Assembly: GCA_013368315.1 (NCBI GenBank)
Contig: JAACJM010000231.1
Coordinates: forward strand, 1-64,000
DNA from: Tetrapyrgos nigripes
Lineage: Eukaryota; Basidiomycota; Agaricomycetes; Agaricales; Campanellaceae
Direction of reading: 5' to 3'
Length of the DNA: 64,000 nucleotides
Each line of letters begins with the position of its first letter. The stretch's first letter is position 1. The notes beneath the pieces were generated by a model. It did not search any database. It saw only the letters and a program-made list of their open reading frames with translations, and was not told the DNA's origin. Of this stretch, positions 45,937 to 57,539 are shown in pieces. The position numbers and the translations under genes are program-made.

Positions 45937-46120
45937 AGCTTAATCGTCGTGGAATTCCTCATACGCACTCACTTCCAAATATGTAAACACACTTCCATTC
46001 TAAGACGTAGATGTGCTACATACATACTATATGTAACTATAAATGGGTGACTGAAGTTAGGATCATGATTAAAGAGATTGTACGGATACCAACAAAAAAT
46101 GAAAGACATTATGCAAAAGA

Positions 46121-47601
46121 TCAGACCTGCTCCATCTCGTCAAGCAACCAGCAGTGTCGAGCTTCCTTTTCGTTCTCATCAGTAGGATCAAAGCTCAAGA
46201 ATTCTAGAGCAATCTCTCCACTCCCTCGGAAAACATGATGTGCCTTTGCAAGAGAATGAGGAGACAGTCCTTCCTCTGCGCGAACAATGTTGAAGGCTTG
46301 CTCCTTCTTGATCGGGGAATCGGTGACTGGTGCAGCCATAAAAGCACCTGACTTCATACCCTCTGCCAAAGAGTCAAAGGCTGTGGACATGTTCTCAAGA
46401 GCTTGAGCGCCAGCTGAGACACGAACACGCTTTGGCGCAGGGGTAGATGCCACAGCACGGCGCTTCTGTAAATTTCAGTAAGGTCGTAAGTGTATAGTGA
46501 TGTTGAAATGAATATAATCACATACTTTGGAGAGCACTTCATCCTCCGAATCAGATTCATCAGACTCCTCGGAAGAGTCACTGTCTGGTTGGTCCCAAGT
46601 ACGACATATTGAGTTCTCGGAAGACATTTCCAGAGCACCAGTGGCAGTGCTCTGGCCACTCACAGAGGCTATGTTGTCGTAGTGAGGAAAGGGCTTGTTT
46701 CGGAAGGGACCTGCTTTCGAATGACCCTTGGAATAGGAATCAACACCAGCTGTTGATTTGGATTATCGGAAACACATACCTTGATGTAAGCATCCCATAC
46801 CTGGTCTGTTGCAGTGACCATGTTGCGAACATTGTCCCATCCAAATCTGGACAGGGTTCTGAGCCTCCGAACAATCTTGAAGTCTTTTTTGAACTAGAAA
46901 AGGGAGAATGTATCAATTGATGACCCAGATAACAATTAGAATCACTCACCCTTGTCCACCTTCCCTTCACTTGAGTTTTCGTGAAGTTGTATCCCTTTTC
47001 ACGAAGGTATGCAGCTGCAGACTGGTATACCGAAGGCTTGAAATTATTTTCGGACATCTGCCCCTTGGCCTTCGCTTCAACGAGATGCTCTATGAGAAGT
47101 GCCTCAGCCTCGGGAGTCCAATGAGCAGTAGAAGGTGGAGGAGGCACAGATGGTGCAGCAGTAGCATTGGCAGAGGACAGAGCTGCATATGGCAAGGGAG
47201 CAGAGATAGAGGGGAGAGGGGCAGCAGAATGTGAAGTAGGAGGGGTCTCTAGAGGACGCAGAGCAGAGGATGTGGTGCTAGTCTTCGATTTTTTTGAGCT
47301 ACAGAATGATAGGGGTCAGTTAGTATCAGCAAGCAAAACAAGAAAGCCAGACACATACCAAACAGAAACGGTCCTTCAATTCGTTGTTGGAGTACACACG
47401 GTGTCCTGCAGACTGAAGCTGGGCACTGAGATTAGTCCATACAGCGGCCCCAAACTGGTCCTGAGTCCCTTTCCGGTCCTTCTTGACTTGCTCCAAATGC
47501 GTCAGGATGAAGTTGTCCACATCACCATTCCAGATATCTTGACTATCTGGTTCGTCAGTAGATGCAGGAGCAGCTGAGACAGGAGGAGCCCCAGCATCCA
47601 T
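46121..47601 (-). CDS. Harbinger partner protein, Myb/SANT-like
   Basis: DNA-binding partner that in Harbinger systems helps bring the transposase to the nucleus and element ends. Begins at 47601 (MDAGAPPVSAAPASTDEPDS), with a first Myb-like helix bundle (IWNGDVDNFILTHLEQVKK). After an intron comes a Ser/Pro linker, then the second Myb/SANT-like domain (HWTPEAEALLIEHLVEAKAK...QVKGRWTR). It is split by another intron before 'FKKDFKIVRRL' and 'FGWDNVRNMVTATDQVWDAY'. An acidic Ser/Asp tract (DSDSSEESDESDSEDE) and a C-terminal helical domain end at 46121. About four or five exons; no frameshift was found, though the first donor phase is uncertain. Confidence 0.75.
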
Positions 47602-47856
47602 GGGGAAAGAAAGGAAAAAGAAAAACGGGGTCATATCACGCAGATCAGCTATAAATCATAAGCTTGGTATCCGAACACGCGTTCTTCAAATCGATAATCA
47701 AAGATAAACTATGAACGGTCATCCGAACAGCCAGGTTTTTCGCTTGTTACAGGGTTGGACTGATGCTAACTACTATCACTAAGCTAAGCTGATCTCCCGC
47801 CAAAACTAACGAAAAACCAGGGTGTCTCGAAAAACCCTGGGAATCTGAACCAGCCC

Positions 47857-48347
47857 TTAGCTTTTGGTCTCGTCGTTTTTAGGTTTGTCCCATCGAGTAA
47901 TATCTTGTCCCCAACCTTGTACCCTGTCCACAATATAGAATGGTTCCCGTGGTGGTTTTTCATCATTTCCGCTAACGAAGTTAAACTGGCTTTGAGTTCA
48001 TCTCTGAGTTGGTTAAGATTTTCAAGTTGTTCCTTGACTGTTGGTAGATTGGACGTTGGGTTAAATGTAGGGAAGAATTGTGGTTGATACCCGTGTAAGA
48101 GTTCGAATGGTGATTTCCCAGTTGCTGAGTGAACTCTAGTGTTGTGGCTGAACTCTGCGTATGGTATGTAGTCCACCCAGTCTTCTTGTCGGTAGTTACA
48201 GAAGATCCATAAGAACTGTTCTAGTTCTTGGTTGTATTGTTCAGATTCTCCGTCGGTCTGTGGGTGATAGGCTGTATTGAGTGCTGATGTTACTCCTAGT
48301 TTCTCATGGACTGCGGCCATGACTTTACTAGCGAACTGCGGTCCTCA
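47857..48347 (-). pseudogene. gypsy integrase core, C-terminal half
   Basis: 'GVTSALNTAYHPQTDGESEQ' carries the catalytic Glu region of the integrase core, followed by 'VDYIPYAEFSHN' and 'GKSPFELLHGY'. Upstream, the second Asp motif reads 'ISD' then TGA (48345-48347) then 'GPQFASKVM'; the family has SDRGPQF, so this is another Arg codon turned into TGA. Confidence 0.85.
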
Positions 48348-48785
48348 ATCAGAGATCATTTTATCCCACAGCCCATATTGCTGCCATGTGTGATCAAGCA
48401 AGAGGTTAACTGTACCATCGCTGTCAATTGTTTTTGTACAAGGCGATATAATGACAGTTTTTGTTGACCTGTTGACCACGACATGTACTGCATTGAATCC
48501 GTGATGAAGTCGGTAGTGATAGTTCTGAAAGGACGTTCTGGAATTTCAGTCGGCACCAAGGGAACCCGAGTCGGATGGTTGTTCAGTTTAGTTAGCTGGC
48601 ATTTGGCACAACCATTTACGTAGTCTCTGACAAAGACTGACATTCCTGGCCACCAGAACTCTCTACTAACCAGTTTGTAGGTCTTGTATCTACCTGGATG
48701 TCCTGCCACTAGGGAGTCATGGTGTAATTTCACAATGTCTTGTTGGATGTTGTCATCGGCTGGAACAATATAGTTCCATTTTCAT
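48345..48785 (-). pseudogene. gypsy integrase zinc finger and start of core
   Basis: 'LHHDSLVAGHPGRYKTYKLV' (His-x3..4-His pair) and 'CAKCQLTKLN' (Cys-x2-Cys) make the HHCC zinc finger, followed by 'PFRTITTDFITD' with the first catalytic Asp. The frame then drifts (LSLYRLVQKQ) through indels before the next segment. Confidence 0.8.
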
Positions 48786-50301
48786 AGTTCCATTCCTGTA
48801 GATTTTTTACCAGAGACCATGGTCTGTTCTGTAGAATGACGTCGAGGGCACTTACTACTTCAAGGTCCCATTTGGGGGATTCTTTGATCCTTCGACGCAG
48901 TTCTACGTCTCCTAGAGCCGTTACCGTTCCTTGTCTGGTTGCTCGAATCTGGAAGAATTTAGGGTCGAGAAGGATCCTGTTGGTATTGTCTATTCTGACT
49001 CAGTGGTCTGGTTGTCTGGACAATGGATCAGCTTTGTTAAGGCTTCCTGGTTTATGGAGGAAGGAGAACTCAAATCGTGTGAGAAACAATGCCCAGCGTG
49101 CTTGTCGTCGGCTGAGTTTCTGAGCCATTTGAAAGTATGTTAGGTTTTGGTGGTCAGTTAATATCTTGATGGAGTGTGGGGCTCCTTCCAGATAGTGTTG
49201 CCATGCTTCTAATGCTTGTATGATTGCAAGCAATTCCTTGTCGTGGATGTCATAGTTTTGTTCCATTTCGGAGAGGGACTTAGAGATGTAGGCCACTGGG
49301 TGCCATCAGTTGTCATCCCCAGTTTGCATCAATATACCTCCTGTTGCATATTCTGATGCGTCAACTTCTACTCGATATGGTTTGGTATGATTGGGCATCA
49401 ATAGGACCGGTCTAGACGTAAAGGCTGCTTTGAGAGATTGGAAAGATTTCTCTGTTTCCGTTCCCCAACTCCACTGATTGTCCTTCTTTGTTAGGTTGAA
49501 CAGTGGTTGTGCGATTTTTGAGAAGTCTTTGATGAATTGTCTGTAAAAGTTTCTGAATCCTAGAAATGCTTGTACTTCCTTGACTGTTTTTGGTGTTGGC
49601 CATTCGATTACTCCCGCTACCTTTGCAGGGTCCATTGCTAAGGTGTCATGGGAAACGATAAGACCCAAGAAGTCGACTTTATCAGTTTCGAACATGCACT
49701 TTTCAGGTTTCGCGTATAAGTCATTATCCTGTAAGCATTGTAACACCTTTTGGACGAGTTCGCGATGTTCTGACAAATTGTGGGTGAATATAAGAATGTC
49801 ATCCATATAAATAACAACCTTCCCTTGATTGATGAGATCCTTAAAGATTGTATTCATCATTGCCTGAAAGGTCGCTGGTGAATTCATTAGTCCGAAAAAC
49901 ATGACTGTTGGTTCGAAGAGTCCTTGGTTGGTTTTGAAGGCGGCTTTCCATTCGTCTTGTTCCTTGATCTAGATGTTATTGTATCCCCATCGTAGATCAA
50001 TCTTGGTGAATACATGTGCGTTTTTGAGTTTGTTGATCAGTTCTGGGATGAGAGGTAGGGGATAGGCGTTTTTTACAGTACCCTTGTTGAGTTCTCTGTA
50101 GTCCTGCACTGGTCGTAGTTTTCCATCCTTTTTCTTGACAAAGAAGAAAGGACTCGCCATAGGTGACTTTGATGGTTTAATGTATCCCTTTTCGAGATTT
50201 TTGTTCAGGAAGGAGTCTAACTCGGTTTGTTTGTTTGGTGAGAGAGGGTATGTTTTGCATGTTTGCAGTTGAAAATCCTCTCGTAGTTCGATTGCGTGAT
50301 C
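48786..50301 (-). pseudogene. gypsy reverse transcriptase and RNase H
   Basis: From right to left: '[20 protein letters not shown]' and '[13 protein letters not shown]' then a TAG (near 49970), 'MFFGLMNSPATFQAMMN', the catalytic 'VVIYMDDILIFT', the connection domain (FLGFRNFYRQFI), and the RNase H start 'YRVEVDASEYATGGIL'. TGA follows at 49306-49308 where 'DDN(R)WHPVAYISKSL' is expected. RNase H goes on with 'YDIHDKELLAIIQALEAWQHY', 'ILTDHQNLTYF' and 'PGSLNKADPLSR'. All catalytic acidic residues are visible. Confidence 0.9.
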
Positions 50302-51323
50302 TCAACTACTTTGTTGGGGTAAACGTTCTGAGGTTTCTTTGTCAAATATCGACAAGTAATTGTGGTATTGTTTAGGAATTCGCTCTTCTAGTGGTGTCGG
50401 TTGATCTTTTGTTGTTTTGTTTTCAGCAATTGGTTGTGCTTTTGTAAAAGCTGCTCGGATACTCAGCTTGGTTTCTGATAGTTCTTCGTCTTGATCCTTT
50501 GGGGTGTCAATATACTCCATGGCGAGTTGACTCCATTGATGTGGGATGTTCCATTGTCCCGTTGTATCTTCTGAGGGTAACAGCGCTCCTAATTTGATCT
50601 GTTTGTGGGTGTGCTGAGATCGTGATTTTCAATGTTGCCCTGTTATCTTGGGCTGTGCCACTGGTTTATAGTGTCCTATGGGTTCTTTGTATGATACCTT
50701 GTAGTCTCAATGGTATGCTCTAGGGTCTACTATTTCAAGTTGTTTGGGTTTTGTGGGGAGTGTGTTCGACTTAGCTTTGATTTTTACTGGAGGTTTTTCT
50801 AGTACACAGGTATCAGCACAGCGTGTCAGGTTAACTTCTGAGGCCATCCAATCGATTTCTGGGTTGTGGTGTTCTAGCCAATCGGTTCCTAGAATGATAT
50901 CGTGTTTGCTGATGTTTGTAATTTAAAATTCGGCAGTTTCTTCGTGATACAACTTTCGATCTTGTGGATCTGTCAACATTTTGTACTGGGAAGGGTTTTT
51001 CTATGGGGATTTGATTAAGGTGATGTTTTTGAGTGAAGGTGTTGTTGATAATAACTCCTTCCGCTCCACTGTCCAGCAGAGCAATTGCGTCGATTTTTCG
51101 TCCAGTTATTTTACCGATTAATTCTGTTTCCAATTCTATTGAGGGAATCTGTCAATTTCGAGTGATTGCCATGATTCTTAGCTTAGATGGGAACTGTGGC
51201 TTATGAAAGGGTATAAGGCTCGTGTATTGCCTATTTTTTACTGGTATATATGTCCATACTCCCCCTCCTGACGATGTGACAGAGGACCACAAGGTTCTTG
51301 GGTTGGGATGGTAGATAGGAAAT
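50302..51323 (-). pseudogene. gypsy protease region
   Basis: The aspartic protease motif 'AIALLDSGAEGVIINNTF' is at about 51040-51090. Downstream the linker to RT ('EERIPKQYHNYLSIFDKETS' near 50360) precedes RT. Stops and shifts occur at 51152-51154 (TGA, in 'ITRN*QIPS') and around 50630-50720. Confidence 0.75.
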
Positions 51324-51953
51324 TCAGTCTACCAATCCTTTCAGGAGTCCTTTTCGATAGTACTTCATTAATCCCTTGTCGTTATAGCCAGTATCTTTAG
51401 TGTATAGTTTGAATTGGGAGTTGTACTTATCTATATCTGCTAATGCTCCCTCCATCTTTATGGTTTCTATCTTTGCTTGTGCCTGAGACTCCCAGGACGT
51501 CAGTTTGAAGTCGTGTAGGAACTGTCGTTTTACTTCTTGTAGGGTCCACAACTTCTTGTTCTTCGTAGATCCCAATGACGAGTCCTCGTTGTCACTAAAC
51601 GAGTCTTCATCACTATCACTGTAGTCGTCGTCTTCTTCGTAGATCTTCACCATCATGTCGTGAGCCCATTGTCCTGCTTCTTCTCCCATGAAGAGAGTGA
51701 GAAATAGTGATATTTTCTCATCCTCCATAGGATACACCCTTTCGTTGAGTTGAAGATAGTTGCTAAACTCGGCTAACCAATCCTTTTCCAAGTTTCATTC
51801 TCCTGCGAACTTCTCCAGTTTAGCTCCTCTTTTCTTTGTGGTTCTGTTAGGAGAGATAGTGAGGTCTTCTCCGTCGGAAGCGATTTCCATGGGGGGTCTA
51901 TTTGTTCCTCCTGTGGCAGCGGTTGCTGAGGTGGGTTCGTTATGTTTGGACAT
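51324..51953 (-). pseudogene. gypsy gag
   Basis: Capsid protein. Likely start ATG at 51953 (MSKHNEPTSATAATGGTNRP), a TGA at 51795-51797 ('KFAGE*NLEKDW'), then the capsid helices 'WLAEFSNYLQLNE', 'ISLFLTLFMGEEAGQWAHDM' and 'FKLTSWESQAQAKIETIKM', with an acidic loop (EEDDDYSDSDEDSFSDNED). The pattern (W....L..YL.....Y....KI.....FM.G.A..WA) is typical of Ty3/gypsy gag. No zinc knuckle was seen before the stop at 51324. Confidence 0.8.
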
Positions 51954-52434
51954 TCCAAGGGAAGAATAGAGAGTCTGGAAATCAATTGTTTGTCAGGGAT
52001 GAACAGATATGGGTTCTTGGATTGCACTGGGGGTACTGTCAGATGGAGATCTTTTAAGGGGAGTTCATGGTTCGGTGGGAGGAAGTGGTAGTTCTGGCTC
52101 AGGGGTAGGTTTGTTTATTGGGAGTTGGGTTTCTGTAGTAGGTTCTGGTGGGACATTTTGTCTGGATAGTAGTACCAGTTCTAGGCCATATCGTAGTTCT
52201 GCTTGGGTAAGTGCTTGATTGTGTACAGAGAACCGGTTTGGACACAGATTGTTCAGACAGATGTCCCACTAGTTGTTAATTGAAATGTGACAATCTTCCT
52301 GACGTTGAAGATGATATGTGTAGGGTCAATGGATACAGGTAAGGGAAATGTGAGGTGAGGAGTTGCGACTGGGAGCTCGTGAGGCGAGGTGCAATTGTGA
52401 TCGGGTTATTCTAGGGATTCTACTCTTGGACATA
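51954..52434 (-). other. gypsy leader between accessory ORF and gag
   Basis: Minus-strand fragments are Pro/Glu/Thr-rich ('PEPTTETQLPINKPTPEPEL' near 52100), possibly a gag N-terminal extension. It is broken by a TGA and not assignable. Confidence 0.4.
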
Positions 52435-52937
52435 CACTAGTTGGTGTATTCAGGTCCTGAAAATAGGTGATTCCACTGATCGTCAGGAAAGTCTTCCCAA
52501 TAATCGTCTAGTCGATTGTAGTCATTTATTCTAGGAATTCGAGTTTGGAGGTATTCTTCGTGTTCCTCAACGCAGTCTTCCAAGATGTCGCAGTCTGTGT
52601 AGTCGTCGTGACTGAACCAACAGGGAATGGGAGCGTTTCCAAGTTGAATGAAATAATGAGTGTCTACGACTGCCACGTAACGTGTAGATGCGTTTTCAGG
52701 GGATATCTTTATTCTAAGATATTCAAAGATGGTTACTTCACTTTTGACCCACGTTCTTTTGTTTAGTTTAATCCAATGGTTGTCGAATGCAGCAGGGTAT
52801 TTCTGTACTGCATCTTTAACGTGTTGTGAGTAATCCTTGAAACTGTCTGGATCTGAACATTCAATCCTATAACAATATTCTGGTGGGGGTCGAATTTGTA
52901 GGTTGGTGAGGAGTGGTTCAAAGTTGAAAGCCAGTGT
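52435..52937 (-). CDS. gypsy 5' accessory ORF, unknown
   Basis: Open frame of about 167 codons between the 5' LTR and gag. It reads 'LAFNFEPLLTNLQIRPPPEY', then 'DSFKDYSQHVKDAVQKYPAA', 'FDNHWIKLNKRTWVKSEVTI', 'FIQLGNAPIPCWFSHDDYTD' and an acidic Trp/Asp-rich C-terminus (YNRLDDYWEDFPDDQWNHLF). No clear ATG starts it (a stop lies upstream near 52940), so it may be joined by splicing. Its composition resembles the W-rich ORF at the other end of the element. Function unknown. Confidence 0.45.
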
Positions 52938-53219
52938 GTATGTTTAGGATTTCAATTACAGAGTCAGTAGACCACCCTACTCGAATTGACGAGTCTGGTT
53001 TTATGTCTCGAAACTGTGTAGACAGGGGATGACTTCGTGCAACAACTCCTTGAGCTTGTTCACGCCGGCCAACCTGTGAGGCTCCTTACACAGGGTAGAG
53101 CTGCTGGGCTTGGGGGCACCGTAGGGGAAAGATGGGAGGATAGGAAAGTCCGGTAGGACGGAAGGATTTGTAGTGGATAAGGTCTGTTTGTGAGGTGGGT
53201 GTAAGAGAGTCTGTTCAAG
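52938..53219. other. gypsy 5' untranslated region
   Basis: Between the 5' LTR and the accessory ORF. No gene. The primer-binding site should lie just left of 53220 (minus-strand reading CTTGAACAGACTCTCTTACA); I could not match it confidently to a tRNA 3' end. Confidence 0.4.
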
Positions 53220-53574
53220 TGTCGAGAACGTTGTCACTTAGCAAATAACCACCCAAGTCACACAATGAACAAGATAGATTGACAGGTTACAATGAGACGA
53301 GAGATATATATATATAGAAATAGTAGAGACGAGGAAAGGATGAGTAGCTGACTATGCTCAACACTGTACTGTACGAAGTGAACAGATTAAGGAACTGACT
53401 ACAAGTCCTTTGGTATATATGTGAAAGAAGTGAATTGAATCGGAGGAGATAAATGATGTACATATCAGATCAAGTGATGGTAACCATAGACAGAGAAGAT
53501 GATGGTGGTAAAGATGAGAGAAATGAATCATAGTCTGTGGAGATAAGAAATGAATAGATCGGCAATTCGTGACA
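53220..53574 (-). repeat. gypsy 5' LTR (right in the window)
   Basis: 355 bp, begins TGTCGAGAACG, ends CGTGACA, followed by target copy GTCAT (53575-53579). It differs from the other LTR by substitutions and a few indels, including a TA-run near 53307. Confidence 0.92.
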
Positions 53575-53579
53575 GTCAT

Positions 53580-54871
53580 TGAGAACGCACAGCACCACTG
53601 CCAAAGAATCCACTCGTATTTCCATCTCCAGGACAGCCACAAGAAGCTGCACCACAGCCCTCCACATCATCAGATCCACAGCCATTGTCATCATCAGTAC
53701 CAGAAGCCCCAGAACAGCCACTGAAAGGAGATCCAACACCACCTCCATCGAATCCTCCATCATGTCATTCACTAGTTCCCGATCCAATCCAGATCCAGAT
53801 CCACATCCTAATCCACCCAGCTCACCTCAACCACCACCCAATCCCAATCCCAATCCATCCAAACCAGATGATACAATTGATTCAGATTCAGACTCAGACG
53901 ACAACATGTCCAAAGCAACCAAAGCATTCAATAAAGTTACAAAACTCGAGAAGGACGGATCAAATTGGAGTACATGGGTAATGAGAGTACAGAGGGCAGC
54001 AGGATCTATCAGATACGATAAGTATCTAACCACAGCACCCACATCAGCAGCAGATCAACAACAGCAGGATAAAGACCTGTTGAACAGCATTATCAGCACA
54101 CTACCAGACACTATTTTTAGGTGTTACAAGAACAAGCCGACATTGAAGGAGCTGTGGGATGCATTGAAGCAGGATTATGATGCAATGGACCCCCTCACTG
54201 AAGCCAGCTTGGAAAAGCGACTTTTCTCCCTAAAGTTGGTAAACACCTCGACAATCTCATTGCTATCATGGACAAACTAGCTGAACATGGAGTTTCTATT
54301 CCTGATTCCCAATTCAAATTGGTCATCATCTCTTCCACTCCCGATATGTATCAAGCCACTGTTAAAGCCCTCATCACTGTTTACAGAGAAGAACTAAACA
54401 AGTTGACACCAGAAATGTTGATCGCAGCCATTTGTGCAGAAGCTCAGGGCAAGAACTTTGCTTCTAGCTCCAACAAATCACAACAATCTGTGAACTACTC
54501 CAACGACAACTCCTGAGGCAGAGGGTGTGGCAGATTTAGGGGAAGAGGAAGAAGAGGTAGAAGAAATAGCAGAGGAGGCCAAGGAGGATCATCATTCAGT
54601 TGTCAGGGAAATTTCAGAGGAAGAGGCTGAGGTGGAACAGGAGGAAATTGGCAAGGCAACAACCAAACAAGGGAAGAACCCAGCTGTTATAATTGCAGAG
54701 GACTCGGTCATTTCTCCAAGAATTGTACATCAAAACACATACAATGTGCTAACGTTGCCAGAGAACACCGAGATGATAGGAATTACAGAGAAGACAGAAA
54801 GAATGGGGAGAATGGACAACAAAGGAATGGAACAGGAAGGATACAGCAGGCAGTGCCAGAGAAAGGAATGA
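53580..54871 (+). pseudogene. C2 copia gag with zinc knuckle
   Basis: After a Pro/Ser/Asn/Asp-rich leader, the gag domain starts near 53905 (NMSKATKAFNKVTKLEKDGS) with 'NWSTWVMRVQRA' and 'TLKELWDALKQDYDAMDP', the usual UBN2-type landmarks. It shifts frame near 54240-54268 and continues 'MDKLAEHGVSIPDSQFKLVI'. A Gly/Arg-rich tail with TGA at 54514 and 54628 leads to the CCHC knuckle 'CYNCRGLGHFSKNC' (about 54690-54735), which would bind genomic RNA. Confidence 0.8.
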
Positions 54872-55908
54872 AGAAAATAGTGAAGAAGAAAGTTGGATGG
54901 CCATTGAAATTCTGGAAATCAAAGATCTACTGGCCGAAGAAGAAATCCATCACCGTTGAATGGAACATCCAATTCACTAATCAACTGATCCAACTCAGTG
55001 AGGAGGAGGATAATGATTTCATCAATTTGGAACAAAAGGTCCCAGAGTCAGATACAAATTATGCGATCATCATTCCACCTGAAATCATCTCAGGTAGAAG
55101 ACCTATCACCAGATCTATGACAAAGAAGACAGGAGGAGTAGAATCCACCAATTTGCTTACCACTAGTCTTGCTCAGGTTACATCTGAACTTGAAGCTTAC
55201 GACCCACTCTCAGTTGCAGAAGCAAAACATCAACCAGATTGGCCCAAATGGAAGGAAGCTATGGAAGAGAAAATGAGGAGGCATAAGGAACGAGGAACAT
55301 TCATCCCAGTTTATGCACCATCAGACACCAACATTCTCACTGGAAAATGGGTTTATAGGACAAAGAAGGACAAACATGGAAAGGTCAAGGAACATCAAGC
55401 ACAACTTCTTGTGCATAGATACAACTATTTCCCAGACAAAACATTCGCATCAGTTGCCAAGATGACATCAGGATGCATCATTCTATCCATTGCAGCATAT
55501 CGTAACATGGAAGTTCACCAAATGGACGTCAAATCAGCATACCTTTACAGCAAAACTGATCCCAACAAAAACATATTCATGAAACCACCTCCCAGCATTG
55601 AGATGGCAGGTGTCAAACCTGGTCAAGTACTCCATCTTTGATTAGCTCTCTACAGACTCAAACAAGCTGGATGCCGTTGGTATCTACGATTCTGTGAAAT
55701 CATGAAGGAAATCAGACTCACACGCTCTAAATTCAATCACGCCATCTTTTACTGACTCAATCCCTTCATCATATTATTCATTCATGTCGATGACATGACA
55801 TTGGTTACCGATACTATGGCAGAGATGGAGAAGTTGAAGAAGAAGATTAAAGAGAAGGTAGAGGTTACAGATGCAGGAGAATTACATTGGATGCCAGGAA
55901 TTGAGATA
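54853..55908 (+). pseudogene. C2 copia reverse transcriptase, 5' part
   Basis: Almost directly after gag comes the RT connector 'GRRPITRSMTKKTGG' and RVT_2: 'WPKWKEAMEEKMRRHKERGT', 'ILTGKWVYRTKKDKHGK', 'EVHQMDVKSAYLYSK'. TGA follows at 55639-55641 before 'LALYRLKQAGCRWY', another at 55753-55755, then the catalytic-site variant 'FIHVDDMTLV'. No protease or integrase coding remains between gag and RT, so several hundred codons have been deleted. Tc1 copy 2 cuts the ORF at 55908. Confidence 0.85.
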
Positions 55909-57537
55909 CAGTGGGTCAAAAAATTGTCCACATGTTTCGCATTTTTGGAAAGATTGCCAATTTAAGCAATACTGAGTAGAGATATTGAAATGTGGTCAGT
56001 GATGGGCAGAACGCCCTTGATAAGAGCTACAATAATCTGTTTTATTTGTCCTATTTGGCTCAAAACTCATGGAGATATGATTGATTTAAAATGGTATGTC
56101 ATTTGGACAATTTTTTGAGTTGCCACTTCAAAATCAGTATTGTAACTATGTGATGTCTCATAGATGACATCATAAGTGGAGTTGTACAATGATGCAATGG
56201 CTACATCATAATGATATCATAGCTGCCAGCTGGACCATATATAAGGGCATCCAGTTGTTCTATAGCCCTCATCAAATCATGAGACCCATCACATCCACCC
56301 AGAAAGACAATATCCTCTCTCTCCTCCAAACTTCTGCTTCATCCAGGGAAATCTCTGCTAAAACTGGGGTATCCAAGTCAAAGATTGCTTCTCTGGCCAA
56401 AGAGATGTATCCTGACAAGGAGAACCATCAAGCAGGGCGTCCTAGAAAGCTGTCTACCACTGATGAACGTGCTGCTATCCAACAAATCAACACTGGCAAA
56501 GCTGAAAATGCTACAGAAGTGGCCAGAAACATCAATCCCCTCCTTGACCAACCTGTCTCCACCCAAACCATTCGAAATTCCCTTCTCAGGCATGATGTGG
56601 ACACATCTAAAACGAAGAAGAAGCCCAAACTCACTGCAGCTCACAGGAAGGCTCGTTTAAACTTTGCACAGAAGTACAGAAACTGGACTGTGGATGACTG
56701 GAAAAGGGTTATTTGGTCAGATGAGACTAAAATCAAATCGATATGGGTCAGATGGACAGCAGTATGTGTGGGGGAGGAAGGGTGAATCCTTGGGAGAGAG
56801 AAATGTGGTGGAAACAGTCAAATTTGGAGGAGGAAATATCATGGTGTGGGGATGTATGGGGTGGGAAGGAGTTGGAAACATGGCAGAGGTGGAGGGCAGG
56901 ATGAATGCAGAGCAGTATGTGGACATTTTGGAGAACAACCTTCTGGAGAGCATGGATATTTTGGGTGTTGATCCAGAGGTGGCCATTTTTCAGCAAGACA
57001 ATGATCCTAAACACAAGTCAAAACTGGCCACCAAGTGGTTTGAAGACAACAACATCCATTGCATGAGCTGGCCTGCTCAATCTCCTGACCTGAACCCCAT
57101 TGAACACCTCTGGACAACCCTCAAACACAAGCTCAATGGATATGACACAGCACCCTCTGGAGTTTGGGAAATATGGGACAGAGCAGCTGAAAAGTGGGAT
57201 GAAATCACAGAAGAAGATTGTCAGAAATTGATCAGGAGCATGCCTAGAAGGATTGAGGCTGTGTTGAAGGCCAAAGGAGGGCATACCAAGTACTGAGCTA
57301 GCACTTTCTGTATTTTCACTTGCATGTCAAAAAATTGTCCAAATGACATACCATTTTAAATCAGTCATATCTCCATGAGTTTTAAGCCAAATAAGACAAA
57401 ACAGACAGAATATTGTAGCGTTTATCAAGGGCTTTCTGTCCATCACTGACCACATTTTAATATCTCAACTCAGTATTGCTTAAATTGGCAATCTTTCCAA
57501 AAATGCGAAAACATGTGGACAATTTTTTGACCCACTG
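55909..57537 (+). mobile_element. Tc1/mariner element, copy 2
   Basis: 1,629 bp, flanked by TA (55907-55908, 57538-57539). It is nearly identical to copy 1 across TIRs and ORF; the differences I noticed are one extra A in the ORF (56735-56737), a T/A change and an extra A in the right TIR. Both copies must derive from a very recent common source. Confidence 0.95.
56279..57296 (+). pseudogene. Tc1 transposase, frameshifted copy
   Basis: Same protein as at 41270-42286 up to 'WSDETKI', where ATCAATCG has become ATCAAATCG. The frame is lost right after the first catalytic Asp; the remaining domain continues in another frame to 57296. The ORF interval is 1,018 nt, one more than copy 1. Its TIRs are intact, so it could still be moved by the copy 1 enzyme. 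Confidence 0.95.
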
Positions 57538-57539
57538 TA

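Larger units (their letters stand above)
44469..47856. mobile_element. PIF/Harbinger DNA transposon nested in the gypsy element
   Basis: 3,388 bp with inverted ends of about 37 bp (GGGC(C/T)(A/G)GTTC(A/G)GAT...TTTTTCGAGACAC) and a TTA target duplication (44466-44468, 47857-47859). It carries two convergent genes, a DDE transposase on plus and a Myb/SANT-like protein on minus, the standard pair for this superfamily. The transposase holds stops, so the copy is defective. Confidence 0.95.
43143..53574 (-). mobile_element. Ty3/gypsy chromodomain retrotransposon, nested in C2
   Basis: LTRs 43143-43528 and 53220-53574, both TGTC(A/G)AGAACG...TTCGTGACA, flanked by GTCAT (43138-43142, 53575-53579). 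Coding strand is minus. Order: 5' LTR, unknown ORF, gag, protease, RT, RNase H, integrase, chromodomain, W-rich ORF, polypurine tract (AGAGGGGGGTAG next to 43528), 3' LTR. Frames are broken by stops. A Harbinger element sits inside the integrase C-terminal region. The minus-strand 3' LTR is about 30 bp longer than the 5' LTR. Confidence 0.95.
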
